A stretch of 44,076 nucleotides of DNA from positions 1 through 44,076 of the forward strand of contig PAQH01000082.1 in assembly GCA_002709225.1 (NCBI GenBank). The letters run 5' to 3'. Positions 1-8,936 of the stretch are shown piece after piece (the stretch's first letter is position 1; each line of letters starts with the position of its first letter). The position numbers and the translations under genes were made by a program. The DNA is from Planctomycetaceae bacterium (GTDB lineage Bacteria; Planctomycetota; Planctomycetia; Pirellulales; Pirellulaceae). A model generated the notes under the pieces. It was not told the origin of the DNA. It ran no database searches and was given only the letters and a program-made list of their open reading frames with translations.

Positions 1-3000
1 GGAGGCGCCCAAATGGCGCCGGCACTGGTCCAGAAGCTGCTCAACGAGGTGGGAGATGATGCCGACCAGCTGCCGGTCCTGCAGCACGCCCTGATGCGGA
101 TCTGGGAGGCCTGGAAGGAGGATCACAACGAGGACGAGCCGCTCGGTTTACGCCACTATGAACGCACCGGAGGGATGGACCAGGCGCTCTCGATCCACGG
201 CGATGAAGTCTATGACGGGCTGCCGATCGAAGAGCACCGTCGGGTGGCGGAGCGCGTCTTTAAGGCGTTGACCGAACGGGGGTCCGATAACCGGGCCATT
301 CGCCGACCGACGACGCTCGGCGACCTGGTCAAGATTGCCGGCAGCAAGCTGGAGCATGTGGAAACCGTGGTCAACGCCTACCGGGCGACCGGACGCACCT
401 TCCTGATGCCGCCGGAAGAGGTCCCGCTGGCCGAGGAGACGGTCGTCGATATTTCGCACGAGAGCCTGATGCGGGTCTGGCACCGTCTCAGGTGGTGGGT
501 TGACAAGGAGACTCAGTCCGCCCGGATTTTCATCCGGCTGGCGGAAACGGCGGAGCTTCACGAGCAGGAGAAGGCCGGCTATTACCGCGACACCGACCTG
601 CAGGTAGCGCTGGCCTGGCAGGAGGAAACCGACCGCAACGTCGAGTGGGCCGATCGCTATCACCCCGGCTTTGATCGGGCGATCGCTTTTCTGGAGGCCA
701 GCAACGAGGCGCAGCTGACGGAACAGCAGCAGCACGAAGCGGAACGGGAACGGCAACTGCAGGAGGAGCGGGCCCGGGCAAAGTCCCAGGAGCGGACACT
801 GCGAAAGATGATCTGGCTGTCGGGCGGATTGGGGCTTACCGCGGTGGCGGCGGTGATCGCTTTTGTACTGGCCTATCAGGCTTCGCAATCTTCCAACATG
901 TACCAGCAGTTTGCCCAGCGGGCGGGAAATTTACCCGAGAGTAAAGCTAAAAAGATCAGAGACAGAAATAGTGCACGACTATACCAATCGGTCGTTCGAG
1001 TAGCACAGGAAACAAATAGAAAAACCCGATTGCAGAGCTATCGAGAGCGCATGAAAGCCCTTGTTGGTCAAATTGACGGGTTTCGTGATTTTGAGACTTT
1101 GAGCCAACAGTTGGCATTATCGATTCCACGTTCGGACCAAGAAGACATTCGACACTGGGAATGGTACTTTCTTGATTCTATTCGGCCACCTTTGTCCAAC
1201 GCAGTCCAGGCCGATCTCACCAATCCCGCTGACTTAGTTTGGAATCCGAATGAAACTTTGGCGGCATTGCCGCTCGGTGGATCCTCGGTTGCTATATACG
1301 ATCCAGAGGTAGGATCGGCGACGCTGCTTCTTGAGGGCTTGACTGACGCCATTCGCGCAATGACCTGGAGTGCGAATGGCGCACTGCTGGCGGCGGCGGG
1401 CGGCTCTGTGGTGAAGGTCTGGGATCGATCCAGCGGTCTGGAGGTGGCTAACTTCGATGGGCACGCCGCGGCGGTTCTAACGGTCGCCTGGCTGCCGGGT
1501 GACAAGCAGCTGGTCTCCTATGATGCGGCCGGTGTAGTCCACGTCTGGCAATGGCAGTCTGGTGAGAGCACACACAGTCTCCAGACTGAGCTGAAGCCAA
1601 CACGGGCTGCTTTCCGGCCTGACGGGATTTGGCTGGCGGCGGCTTCAGACACTGGCGCCCTGCGGGTCTGGCAACTCTCACCCGAGGCGGCCATGCAAAA
1701 AATTGCCTCTGAGGGGTCGCCGATTCGCGATCTGACCTGGAATCGGTCCGGCGATCGACTGGCGATCGTGCGGCGTGATGGACCGGTGGAAGTCTGGCAG
1801 CCGGCGGAGGACGCCACGGCCCCCAGCACGCGAATCGTTCATCCCCAGGTCGCGGCGGTGGACTGGCACCCGGATGGGCAGCATCTTTTGGTCTTGGATG
1901 CAGGTGGTCGCGTCAATCAGTTTGCGCCTGGAGGTGTCGGCAGCGAGACTCTGATGGCGACGGTGCCGGCTGGAGGGACGAACTTGACTGTCTCCGCCGA
2001 CGGTACCTGCCTGGCGGTTGCGGGTGCCGATGGTGTGATCCGTTTTCGGTCGAAGCGGGCAGACCTTTCCAATGTGACCCGATACCCGGCCGCAGAGTCG
2101 GCTGTGCACGCTCTGGCAACTGGCAAGGAAGGCAGGTTGCTTGCTATCGGTGCGGCCGATGGGGTGATTCGGCTGGTTGATTCGCGTGACGGTACACTGC
2201 GTCACGCGCTGCAGGCCCATCAGGGCCGGGTGAATGCCTTGGCGCTCGATGAGGCGAGCGGCCGGCTGGTTTCGGCGGGCGCTGACGGGACTGTCAAACT
2301 GTGGGAGCTTCAGGAAGACGCTCAGCCGGTGACGTTGGCCCGTGACCTGGGATCCGATGTGACGACCATTTTCAGCCGCGACGGCAAACAGGTGGTCTGG
2401 GGTGGTAGCGGTGGTCAGGTGGTGCTTTGGGACCTGGAATCCGGCCAGCAACGCGCCCAGTTCGATCTGGGTGGGGGGAGCGTGCGCACGCTGGCCTGGA
2501 GCCCCACCAACAGTTTCCTGGCCATTGGCTGGCGGGCAGAGGTGGGCAGCGGTGACGAGATCGTGGTTTACGACCCCACTACGCTGGCGAAAAAGGGAAG
2601 CGTGCGTGTCTCCCAGGAACACCTGGTCGGTTTGCACTGGACTTCCGTCGGTGAACGCCTGGTATCGGCCAGTAATCCGCTTGTTGGCGGGAACCATTCC
2701 GGCGTACTACGACTCTGGTCGATGGAGCAGGCCGATCCGCTGGCCGTGATGTACGATTCGACCGGGCCGCTGCGTAGTTTTGCCTGCAGTCCGGATGGTG
2801 AGCGGATCGCTTCGGTGGGAAGCGATGGCCGGCTGCGGCTCTGGAGTACGATGCAGAGGCAAGAGGTGATTGCGCTGCCTGATATCCAGGCCGAATCAGG
2901 TCTGGTGGCTTGGCTACCGGCGGGCCGCCGGATAGTCACGGCGGATCAAGCGGGGCGGGGCACGATTTGGGACGCATCAGAGAGTTACCAGCGGTTCGCT

Positions 3001-4113
3001 TCGCAGCGGGATCTCGCGAGGGCCAGACCGGATGCAGAGGAACTGTCTGCCGACAGTAAGCTGGCACGGGGGCAGGCTTGGGCACGGTTGGGAGCATGGG
3101 ATAAAGCGGAAGTTAATTTGGAAGAGAGTTTGTCGGAACAAAGTGGTAACCAGGCATTGAGTGTGTGGACAACGACTTGGGTCAGAAGTGAAGAACTGGA
3201 ACAGATCCAACCGGGCAAGCAGCTATATACAATTCCTACACCCTTTAAGCTCTACACAGCGCTTCCCAGCGGAAATCAACAGAACAACGCTAACACGGAA
3301 AATTGGAACCCTCTTCCGACTGTGGTGGAAGATATACGCTTTGGTGTTCGTGTTGCCAGCCTTGATAGAGAAGATAGTGTCGCGAGCCTAGATAATGACG
3401 ATGTCAGCACAGGCCAGTTTCTTATGGGTAACGCGACGATCTCGAACTTGGTGGTCAATACTTGGATAGTCAGAAATTTTCAGGTCGCAGTAGATGCTTC
3501 GAAACAACATCTCTGGAAAGAAGTGCGAAGTACTTTGAGCGGTGGATTCGATTTTCGACAAACTTTGGCGGATAACGCAATCAGTGCTAGTTGCGATTTG
3601 TATACCCGTATTTATTCCTCTATGCCACGCGAGACGGGGCTTCAGTTTTACGCTGTTGGCGGGTTTGCTGCCTGGCTGAATGGACAGCCGCTGCTTGACG
3701 GAGTTGATGACACTGCGGCAGAAGACACTCTGCCGATCCAGACGCAGGGGCTGTTTGTGGTCTCGTTGCAGGCTGGTTGGAATGAGCTGTACGTACGGGT
3801 GTTTGATCAGCCCAACGGTGGTGGCCTCCGCATTCGGATGACTCGCTCGCCGGCCGAGCTGGCGGGAGAGCTGGAGCGGGCCGGACGTTGGCAAGAGGCG
3901 GTGGCCCGATGGCAGAAGATCGTCACAGGGTCCAGTGCCCGGCCAGTGGATCGGATCCGCTATAGCCGCGCGGCCGAGCGGGCTGGCCTGGTAACCGAGG
4001 CGCTGGCGGCAGTCCGCGAGCTGCAGGCGGCTTATCCGGAAAACAAGGCACTGCAAGATCGCGTTACTCGCTTGTCGGAGCACGCCGCCAAGACAGGCGG
4101 TGGATCGGAGTGA
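1..4113 (+). CDS. STAND-type NTPase / WD40-repeat membrane protein (5' end outside window)
   Basis: The frame is open from base 1, so the N-terminus, including the P-loop, lies outside the window; the Met at base 13 is probably internal. Counting from base 13, residues 1-235 carry the distal part of an nSTAND1-class NTPase (GDDADQLPVLQHALMRIW, later DISHESLMRVWHRLRWW). A charged coiled coil follows at about 235-265, then one membrane helix at 266-292. About a dozen WD40-like blades cover 394-993, with recurrent VWD/LWS/VWQ ends. A low-GC linker leads to a beta-sandwich-like segment at about 1195-1285 (AWLNGQPLL, GWNELYVRVFD) and a TPR-like tail. In this family the NTPase is thought to act as a signal-gated switch and WD40 as a binding platform; planctomycetes often fuse the NTPase to a Ser/Thr kinase, which cannot be checked here. 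The substrate is unknown. Confidence 0.88.
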   Translation, partial: GGAQMAPALVQKLLNEVGDDADQLPVLQHALMRIWEAWKEDHNEDEPLGLRHYERTGGMDQALSIHGDEVYDGLPIEEHRRVAERVFKALTERGSDNRAIRRPTTLGDLVKIAGSKLEHVETVVNAYRATGRTFLMPPEEVPLAEETVVDISHESLMRVWHRLRWWVDKETQSARIFIRLAETAELHEQEKAGYYRDTDLQVALAWQEETDRNVEWADRYHPGFDRAIAFLEASNEAQLTEQQQHEAERERQLQEERARAKSQERTLRKMIWLSGGLGLTAVAAVIAFVLAYQASQSSNMYQQFAQRAGNLPESKAKKIRDRNSARLYQSVVRVAQETNRKTRLQSYRERMKALVGQIDGFRDFETLSQQLALSIPRSDQEDIRHWEWYFLDSIRPPLSNAVQADLTNPADLVWNPNETLAALPLGGSSVAIYDPEVGSATLLLEGLTDAIRAMTWSANGALLAAAGGSVVKVWDRSSGLEVANFDGHAAAVLTVAWLPGDKQLVSYDAAGVVHVWQWQSGESTHSLQTELKPTRAAFRPDGIWLAAASDTGALRVWQLSPEAAMQKIASEGSPIRDLTWNRSGDRLAIVRRDGPVEVWQPAEDATAPSTRIVHPQVAAVDWHPDGQHLLVLDAGGRVNQFAPGGVGSETLMATVPAGGTNLTVSADGTCLAVAGADGVIRFRSKRADLSNVTRYPAAESAVHALATGKEGRLLAIGAADGVIRLVDSRDGTLRHALQAHQGRVNALALDEASGRLVSAGADGTVKLWELQEDAQPVTLARDLGSDVTTIFSRDGKQVVWGGSGGQVVLWDLESGQQRAQFDLGGGSVRTLAWSPTNSFLAIGWRAEVGSGDEIVVYDPTTLAKKGSVRVSQEHLVGLHWTSVGERLVSASNPLVGGNHSGVLRLWSMEQADPLAVMYDSTGPLRSFACSPDGERIASVGSDGRLRLWSTMQRQEVIALPDIQAESGLVAWLPAGRRIVTADQAGRGTIWDASESYQRFASQRDLARARPDAEELSADSKLARGQAWARLGAWDKAEVNLEESLSEQSGNQALSVWTTTWVRSEELEQIQPGKQLYTIPTPFKLYTALPSGNQQNNANTENWNPLPTVVEDIRFGVRVASLDREDSVASLDNDDVSTGQFLMGNATISNLVVNTWIVRNFQVAVDASKQHLWKEVRSTLSGGFDFRQTLADNAISASCDLYTRIYSSMPRETGLQFYAVGGFAAWLNGQPLLDGVDDTAAEDTLPIQTQGLFVVSLQAGWNELYVRVFDQPNGGGLRIRMTRSPAELAGELERAGRWQEAVARWQKIVTGSSARPVDRIRYSRAAERAGLVTEALAAVRELQAAYPENKALQDRVTRLSEHAAKTGGGSE

Positions 4114-4243
4114 GTTGTCGATCTGGTCGGTGACGCCAATTCGGCCTGCCTATGGGGCCCGGGGCTGCTGCGACAGTTCAGGCCATTTGGCTGACTTGCC
4201 GTTGGTCTGTGGTCGCGCTTTTCCTAGGTGAATAGGTCCACGT

Positions 4244-4270
4244 TAGCCGCCCTCCGTAGTGAGGCGGTTA
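4244..4270. repeat. Palindromic hairpin between convergent genes (REP-like or terminator)
   Basis: TAGCCGCC pairs with GGCGGTTA, and CTC/GAG continues the stem past one bulged C around a CGTAGT loop. It sits between the ends of the STAND/WD40 gene (plus) and the EF-hand gene (minus). There is no T-run, so it is not a classical intrinsic terminator. A similar palindrome occurs at 14326-14351. Confidence 0.4.
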
Positions 4271-4311
4271 CGACGGGACCGAAAGCCTGCTACCGCAGCC
4301 CTGGGAGGCAA

Positions 4312-4728
4312 TTACGGCGAAGTTCCTTCACCCGTACCCGTGCCAGCAGCACCAGTGCCGAATCCACCTTTTTTCTTGGCCGCGGCGCCAGTCGCACCGG
4401 CGGCGCCCGGTCCACTCTGACCGGCAGGCGGCTTCCAATTGGCCAGTTCCTCCTGCGTGATTTCCCCGTTTTTGTCGGCGTCGGCCCCGTCCATCCAGCC
4501 CTCGATTTCCTTCTCGGTCAACTTGCCATCGGCGTTCTGGTCGTATTCGGCGAAATGATCGGATGCTTTGAAGGCTTGATTTTGTTGGTTGTCAGGAACC
4601 ATTTCTTGTCCGACGTCCATTTGCTGGTTCATGATCTCTTGGGGCGGCGCGCCCCGTTCTTCCGCGCAGCCAACGAGTAAGCAGCCGATCGAACCAAGCA
4701 ACAGGGTCACAGAAGTTCGCAGTGCCAT
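4312..4728 (-). CDS. EF-hand lipoprotein
   Basis: Predicted 138-residue exported lipoprotein. The chosen ATG gives a short charged start, a hydrophobic core and a lipobox ending LLVGC with the lipidated Cys at about 21; GGAG lies eight bases upstream. A longer frame to 4794 exists but would bury the signal peptide. Two EF-hand loops follow: DQNADGKLTEKE and DADKNGEITQEE, both with the usual Ca2+-ligand pattern and central Gly. The C-terminus is Gly/Ala/Lys-rich and probably disordered. It is a clear paralogue of the next gene upstream (shared KEIEGWM and NWKP blocks). Calcium binding at the cell envelope is the likely property; the partner is unknown. Confidence 0.8.
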   Translation of the reverse strand: MALRTSVTLLLGSIGCLLVGCAEERGAPPQEIMNQQMDVGQEMVPDNQQNQAFKASDHFAEYDQNADGKLTEKEIEGWMDGADADKNGEITQEELANWKPPAGQSGPGAAGATGAAAKKKGGFGTGAAGTGTGEGTSP

Positions 4729-5139
4729 GCCAATCTCCATCCGGTGAGAGGGGGAACCGAGTTCTACCCAGAGTCCGCCGCAGTCGACAGCCATTTACTC
4801 CCATGGCCGGCCCACACTACACGGTGACTGGTGGGCATCGCAGCGTCAAACGGGCGTAATATATCGCATCAACATGAGCGAGTCTATTGATGCGTCTGGG
4901 GCCGCCCATTGCGGCGATTCCTGGCTGGCTCTTTTCCGGTGCGCCGCATAAGAAGTCTGGGGAGGGAGAGGGAGCCGAGGCCACCGCATGGACCGATCGC
5001 TTTCTTCGGTTCTGACAACATCCGGTGTGGTCCGTTCGACACGCGCAACAAAAACGCCCGTCTGTGACCACGGACGGGCGTTTTTGGCAAAGTGATATTC
5101 AAGCTGTGGTAAGCCAGTTGGGCAACGGATCCACGATCT
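4729..5139. other. Intergenic region between the two EF-hand genes
   Basis: No credible gene. It contains the intrinsic terminator at 5050-5085 and must hold any separate promoter for the 4312-4728 gene, which I could not locate. Short frames here lack signals and homology. Confidence 0.5.
5050..5085 (-). terminator. Intrinsic terminator after the Gly-rich EF-hand gene
   Basis: Perfect 13-bp inverted repeat, AAAAACGCCCGTC and GACGGGCGTTTTT, around a 10-base loop, with T-runs on both strands. It lies 54 bases past the stop of the minus-strand gene 5140-5676. The symmetry would let it work in both directions. Confidence 0.85.
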
Positions 5140-5676
5140 CTACTGATTGCCGCCCCCACCACGTCCGCCACGTTCGCCCCCACCGCGTCCGCCAGCGCCG
5201 CCACGTCCTCCACCACCACGTCCGCCAGCACCGCCACGTCCTCCACCACCACGTCCGCCAGCACCGCCACGTCCTCCACCGCCTCCCATGCCGCCGAAGG
5301 CGTTCTTCATCGTATCGGCGCCCGGCTTCCAGTTTTTCAATTCGTCGGGGGTGATTTCTTCGTCCTTGTTGGTGTCGGCGCCCGCCATCCACCCTTCGAT
5401 TTCCTTACCGGTTAGCTTACCATTTTTGTCGGTGTCGTATTCCTCAAAGTTTCCACCGACTTGGAAGCCGCCTTCGTCCCCTCCCTTGGCACCGCCGATA
5501 CCACCTCCCATACCACCTCCCATACCGCCGCCGGCCTTGGCGGCCTCGCGCATTTTCTTTAAGTCTTCTTTTGATGGGGGTGTACGTTCTGCCGCGGGAT
5601 CGGAACATCCGGACAGGTACGAAAGAGCCAGGCAAACACCGACGAGGAGCAGCACGGGGGTCGCTGTGGTTTTCAT
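5140..5676 (-). CDS. EF-hand lipoprotein with Gly/Arg-rich repeat tail
   Basis: Predicted 178-residue lipoprotein. The start at MKTTATP gives a normal signal with lipobox LSGC (Cys about 24); the frame extends upstream to 5736 but that adds a non-signal segment. A Gly/Met-rich linker precedes two EF-hands. The first (DTDKNGKLTGKE) is canonical; the second (DTNKDEEITPDE) has Glu in place of the conserved Gly at loop position 6, so its Ca2+ binding may be weakened. The last ~45 residues are Gly/Arg repeats (GGRGGAGGRGG units) encoded by 33-bp tandem repeats. It is a paralogue of the neighbouring EF-hand gene. RGG tails are best known from RNA-binding proteins, which is odd for a predicted envelope lipoprotein. 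Confidence 0.8.
   Translation of the reverse strand: MKTTATPVLLLVGVCLALSYLSGCSDPAAERTPPSKEDLKKMREAAKAGGGMGGGMGGGIGGAKGGDEGGFQVGGNFEEYDTDKNGKLTGKEIEGWMAGADTNKDEEITPDELKNWKPGADTMKNAFGGMGGGGGRGGAGGRGGGGRGGAGGRGGGGRGGAGGRGGGERGGRGGGGNQ
5199..5280. repeat. 33-bp tandem repeat encoding Gly/Arg repeats
   Basis: Two perfect 33-bp units (5199-5231 and 5232-5264) and a third partial unit lie inside the 3' end of the Gly-rich EF-hand gene, with degenerate copies on the low-coordinate side from about 5165. Each unit encodes 11 residues. The period is a multiple of three, so changes in copy number keep the frame. Confidence 0.85.
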
Positions 5677-6034
5677 CTTGAAATGCTCTTCTAACAGGAG
5701 CGAAATGAGACCCCGTCGGATCCGGGGGTGTGTCAATTGTGAGACGTAGTTTTCAGCAGGCAGGTATGGATGGGAACACTGGGGGGAAAATCGCTTGCTT
5801 ACAAAGATACGAAAGACCTTTGGCGTTTGCCGTGTCTAGACGATGTTCCCCGCTGCTCGAATGGTACCCCAATCTTGAAAAAGCCTTCCGTCATCGGGTC
5901 AGCCTGGGCCGATTGGATGCCACTATACAGCAGGGTGTAGCCGCTGGTGCGATTCAGAGCTATTGCACGCCGAAATTCAGTATAACGAGCCGTGATCCCA
6001 GCGAAAAGGGAAAAACGATGCCGCAGTTCACAGC
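5677..6034. other. Intergenic region upstream of the Gly-rich EF-hand gene
   Basis: It lies between two minus-strand genes and must contain the promoter of the 5140-5676 gene unless the two are co-transcribed. Overlapping short frames on both strands show no start signal or recognisable motif. No hairpin with a T-run was seen. Confidence 0.4.
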
Positions 6035-7687
6035 CTACCGCTCGCTCCATCGCCAGCCCATCGGAATCTGCAATTCCTGCTGCGCGATATGGGACCACGG
6101 TGTGTGGGGGTGTTGTTCGACAACGCGCGTGAACGCCTGTTTGGCCTTTTTGATCAGAGTTCGTAGCGCGCTGCTGGATTCGATTGAAGGGTCTGGCTCC
6201 AATACCCAAATCGTGCTGTCGGCGTCCTGAAATAACCGGCCTCGTTTCAACGCGGCTAACATTTGGTTGTACCCGTCAGCGCGGGCCTTGGCCGCCGCGG
6301 CGCGGCCAAAAGCCAGGTCAAAGGCGGCTTGCCAGCGGGGCCGCTCAAGAGTCGCCCGCCCACCCACACCCTGGCGTAACAGTTCGTACAGCTGGTTGAT
6401 GCGTGGTAATTGTTTGGCGGCCAACTTTTGCGCGGCTTCCAGACTGCGATTCAGCGCGGCCTCGTTTGGCTTGACGAACTCGAGGGGAGGTTGTTGGAGA
6501 CATTCGACGTGGCCCAGGTCGGCGGCCAGCCGGAGCGCGGACATCGCCGGATTGCCGGCAACTAGGGTGTCGTACTCCGCGGCGGTCAAATCGTCTGGCG
6601 CATACCGGCGCATGACTTCGGCGTCGAATTGCGGTATGTCACCGCGCGGCCAGACGGTGGTTGGGGTCCCAAACGCAAGTCCACCACTGGGCGGTGGTCG
6701 CAGTGTCAGAAAGCGGCCGCCCGTTGCCCGGCAGAGGCGTTCCAGTGCGAAAGGACCAAAACCAGAATCGAGCAATTGCAACGGTAGGTTAGCGGGAAAT
6801 TCCAGATCAATTCTTTCCGCTTTGCGCGACTCGGGACCTTGTTGAATAGATGGTGCACTTCTGCTTGCTGTACCATCAGTTGCCTCCACGGTGGCCACCA
6901 CCGCGGCTCCACGTCCGAGAGGCGCGGGAACTCCGATTGCGTAGATTGGGATTGAGTACTTGCGTGGTATTTCCAGCAGACTGTCTACCTGGTCCGTGTC
7001 GTCTCCCGCTTCATCCGAGATCACGACCAGCATAAGTTCATGCGCTTGGCGGGTACGGAAAGTCAGATATTTGTCGAGCGTAGAGCGAATGGCTGCAAAG
7101 GTGACTTCACGGCCACTCGGATCGACTTGAATGTTTTCCAGGATGCGGTTGACCTCGGCCGCTTGATCTGTCGGTGGATCAAGAGCGTTTTCGATTTCCG
7201 CTCCAAATGTGATAATGGCCGTGTGCAGGCGTGGCAGGTTTTCTGCATTGCCGCTGGTACTCGGTCGCCCGAGATACCATTCTTGGACGCGCGGGATAAC
7301 CTGGCGCCGTAACGCGGCGGCGCTTGGCGAACGATCGACAAGCCAGACCACCAGGACAGGACCAAGGTCGAGTGAGGCATCGACTGCGCGTGTGACCGCT
7401 GCGATGGCGTCCGCACCGTCCAGTCCCGGTGATTGGGCCTCCGTGGTTCGCGTCAGACGACGCGGTCGGCGGCGTTTTCTACGCGTTGTGCCCCTTGTAT
7501 TCCCCTGCTTCTTTGTGACGCCGGTGGCCGACCGTGCAGAAGCGGATTTGTTCTTGCTTGAAGGTTGTTGGCGCGGCCCAGCGTCCGGTTGGTCACAGCC
7601 GCTGAACAAGCCGCTCCACACCAAGGCGCAGCAGGCCATGGCACTCAGCAAGCGAAACCTCCGGTTGGCATGATTGGGGTGCAGCAT
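6035..7687 (-). CDS. von Willebrand factor type A domain lipoprotein
   Basis: Predicted 550-residue lipoprotein. The start at MLHPNHANRRF places two Arg before a hydrophobic stretch and lipobox LFSGC (Cys about 31); a start at 7639 (MACC) is possible and 7729 less so. A Lys/Arg-rich linker (KRRRPRR) follows. The vWA domain begins near residue 112 with VVWLVDRSPS, which supplies the DxSxS metal-site motif at about 117-121, and continues through VVISDEAGDD. The C-terminal half is helical with no family I recognise. vWA domains bind proteins through a metal site. No MoxR ATPase or other common partner is nearby, so the role is unknown. Confidence 0.82.
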   Translation of the reverse strand: MLHPNHANRRFRLLSAMACCALVWSGLFSGCDQPDAGPRQQPSSKNKSASARSATGVTKKQGNTRGTTRRKRRRPRRLTRTTEAQSPGLDGADAIAAVTRAVDASLDLGPVLVVWLVDRSPSAAALRRQVIPRVQEWYLGRPSTSGNAENLPRLHTAIITFGAEIENALDPPTDQAAEVNRILENIQVDPSGREVTFAAIRSTLDKYLTFRTRQAHELMLVVISDEAGDDTDQVDSLLEIPRKYSIPIYAIGVPAPLGRGAAVVATVEATDGTASRSAPSIQQGPESRKAERIDLEFPANLPLQLLDSGFGPFALERLCRATGGRFLTLRPPPSGGLAFGTPTTVWPRGDIPQFDAEVMRRYAPDDLTAAEYDTLVAGNPAMSALRLAADLGHVECLQQPPLEFVKPNEAALNRSLEAAQKLAAKQLPRINQLYELLRQGVGGRATLERPRWQAAFDLAFGRAAAAKARADGYNQMLAALKRGRLFQDADSTIWVLEPDPSIESSSALRTLIKKAKQAFTRVVEQHPHTPWSHIAQQELQIPMGWRWSER

Positions 7688-7929
7688 GATCTGGGAGTCT
7701 GAAGTGGCCACGACAGGGCCTGGGCACATGGGCTACGTATTGTATCGCAAACAACCTGTGATTAAATCCTCGGTTCCCCTCCGTAGGCCCGGAGCGAAGC
7801 GGTCTTCCTGACATCCATCGTGTGTCGTGACTTACGACTTGCCGCTTGAAAAGCAGCAGTTGACGCTTCAGAATATGCGGCGAGGCATCGGGTTACATGT
7901 TTCAGGCTTCTCTTGTGGAGAATCGGGTC

Positions 7930-8913
7930 ATGCGCTGGTTGTTGATCTCGTCGATTGTGTTTGTCGGGAGTGCAATTTCTCTCGCCAAAGGTCCCAAATT
8001 TACGGATATCAAGAGCGCCGGTATCGATTATGGAATCCAGGGAGAATACGTCGGGTTGTTGAAAACGAAACAGGGCGCGCAAAAGTACGGTTTGCAGTTG
8101 ATCGCGTTGGGCAACCACCATTTCCGAGTCGTTGGTTATCGTGGTGGTTTGCCGGGCGCTGGTTGGAATGGGAAAGGCCCAGCGCAGGTGCAGGCTGATG
8201 TTGAGCTGATGGCAGGCAGGCTTGTTTTTGAAGGAGACCAAAGGCGGGGTGTACTTCAGGATGGACGCTTGCTCATTGATCTCGGGCCCGACGGGACCAA
8301 CGACGGGGAGCTAAAACGAGTCGTCCGTCAGAGTCCCACTCTAGGAAAAGCAGACCCCAAGGCGATGGTGTTGTTTGATGGTAAGGACGCCGCCCAGTTT
8401 GAGGGCGGACGCATGACCAAAGACGGTCTGTTGATGGAAGGTACGCGCAGTCAAAAGAAGTTCCAGAGCCATCACTTGCACATCGAATTCCAATTGCCGT
8501 TTCAGCCGCAAGACCGTGGACAGGGACGCGGCAATAGTGGGATTTATGTCCAGGGTCGATACGAAGTCCAAATGCTCGATTCGTTCGGTCTGGCTGGAAA
8601 GCACAATGAGTGTGGCGGGATTTATGAGGTCAAGGATCCAGATCTCAACATGTGTTTTCCCCCATTGACCTGGCAGACTTACGACATTGCTTTTACCGCC
8701 GCTGTGTTTGATGATGCGGGCAAACTGACTCGTCCGGCTCGTATTACAGTGCGCCACAACGGTGTGCTGGTTCACGACGATGTGGAATTGCCGCGAGATC
8801 GTTCCACGCGGGCGGCGCCTCTCAAGCCGGGTCCGCAACCTGGTCCTATCTACTTGCAGAACCACGGATGCCCGGTGCGTTATCGGAATATCTGGGTCGT
8901 GGAAACCAAGTGA
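7930..8913 (+). CDS. DUF1080 (3-keto-disaccharide hydrolase-like) exported protein
   Basis: Predicted 327 residues. The ATG at 7930 is preceded by GGAG nine bases away and starts a signal peptide (MRWLLISSIVFVGSAISLA); the longer frame from 7897 lacks this. Residues 30-140 form a planctomycete-type N-terminal domain. The DUF1080 fold (PF06439, a concanavalin-like beta-sandwich) spans about 155-327: MVLFDGKD, GNSGIYVQGRYEVQMLDSFG, CGGIYEV, RYRNIWVVE. Some family members cleave 3-keto-glycosides after oxidation by a Gfo/Idh/MocA enzyme. Here two exported proteins follow on the same strand, one of them Gfo/Idh/MocA. The gap to the next gene is 23 bases, indicating co-transcription. Periplasmic location is inferred. 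Confidence 0.9.
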   Translation: MRWLLISSIVFVGSAISLAKGPKFTDIKSAGIDYGIQGEYVGLLKTKQGAQKYGLQLIALGNHHFRVVGYRGGLPGAGWNGKGPAQVQADVELMAGRLVFEGDQRRGVLQDGRLLIDLGPDGTNDGELKRVVRQSPTLGKADPKAMVLFDGKDAAQFEGGRMTKDGLLMEGTRSQKKFQSHHLHIEFQLPFQPQDRGQGRGNSGIYVQGRYEVQMLDSFGLAGKHNECGGIYEVKDPDLNMCFPPLTWQTYDIAFTAAVFDDAGKLTRPARITVRHNGVLVHDDVELPRDRSTRAAPLKPGPQPGPIYLQNHGCPVRYRNIWVVETK

Positions 8914-8922
8914 TCTGCGCTG

Positions 8923-8930
8923 AAGGAGGT
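8923..8930 (+). promoter_or_regulatory. Strong Shine-Dalgarno for the amidohydrolase
   Basis: AAGGAGGT lies six bases before the ATG at 8937. It decides that start over the in-frame upstream codon at 8868, which lies inside the DUF1080 gene. Confidence 0.85.
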
Positions 8931-8936
8931 GTCGTT

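Noticed and set aside
1678-2697. Long minus-strand frame of 339 codons opposite the WD40 region
   Set aside because: It lies entirely antisense to a clearly coding gene, has no signal or recognised motif, and is explained by the GC-rich codon pattern of the other strand.
5147-5749. Plus-strand frame rich in Pro (200 codons)
   Set aside because: It is the mirror of the Gly/Arg repeats of the minus-strand EF-hand gene, which has a lipobox, EF-hands and a terminator.
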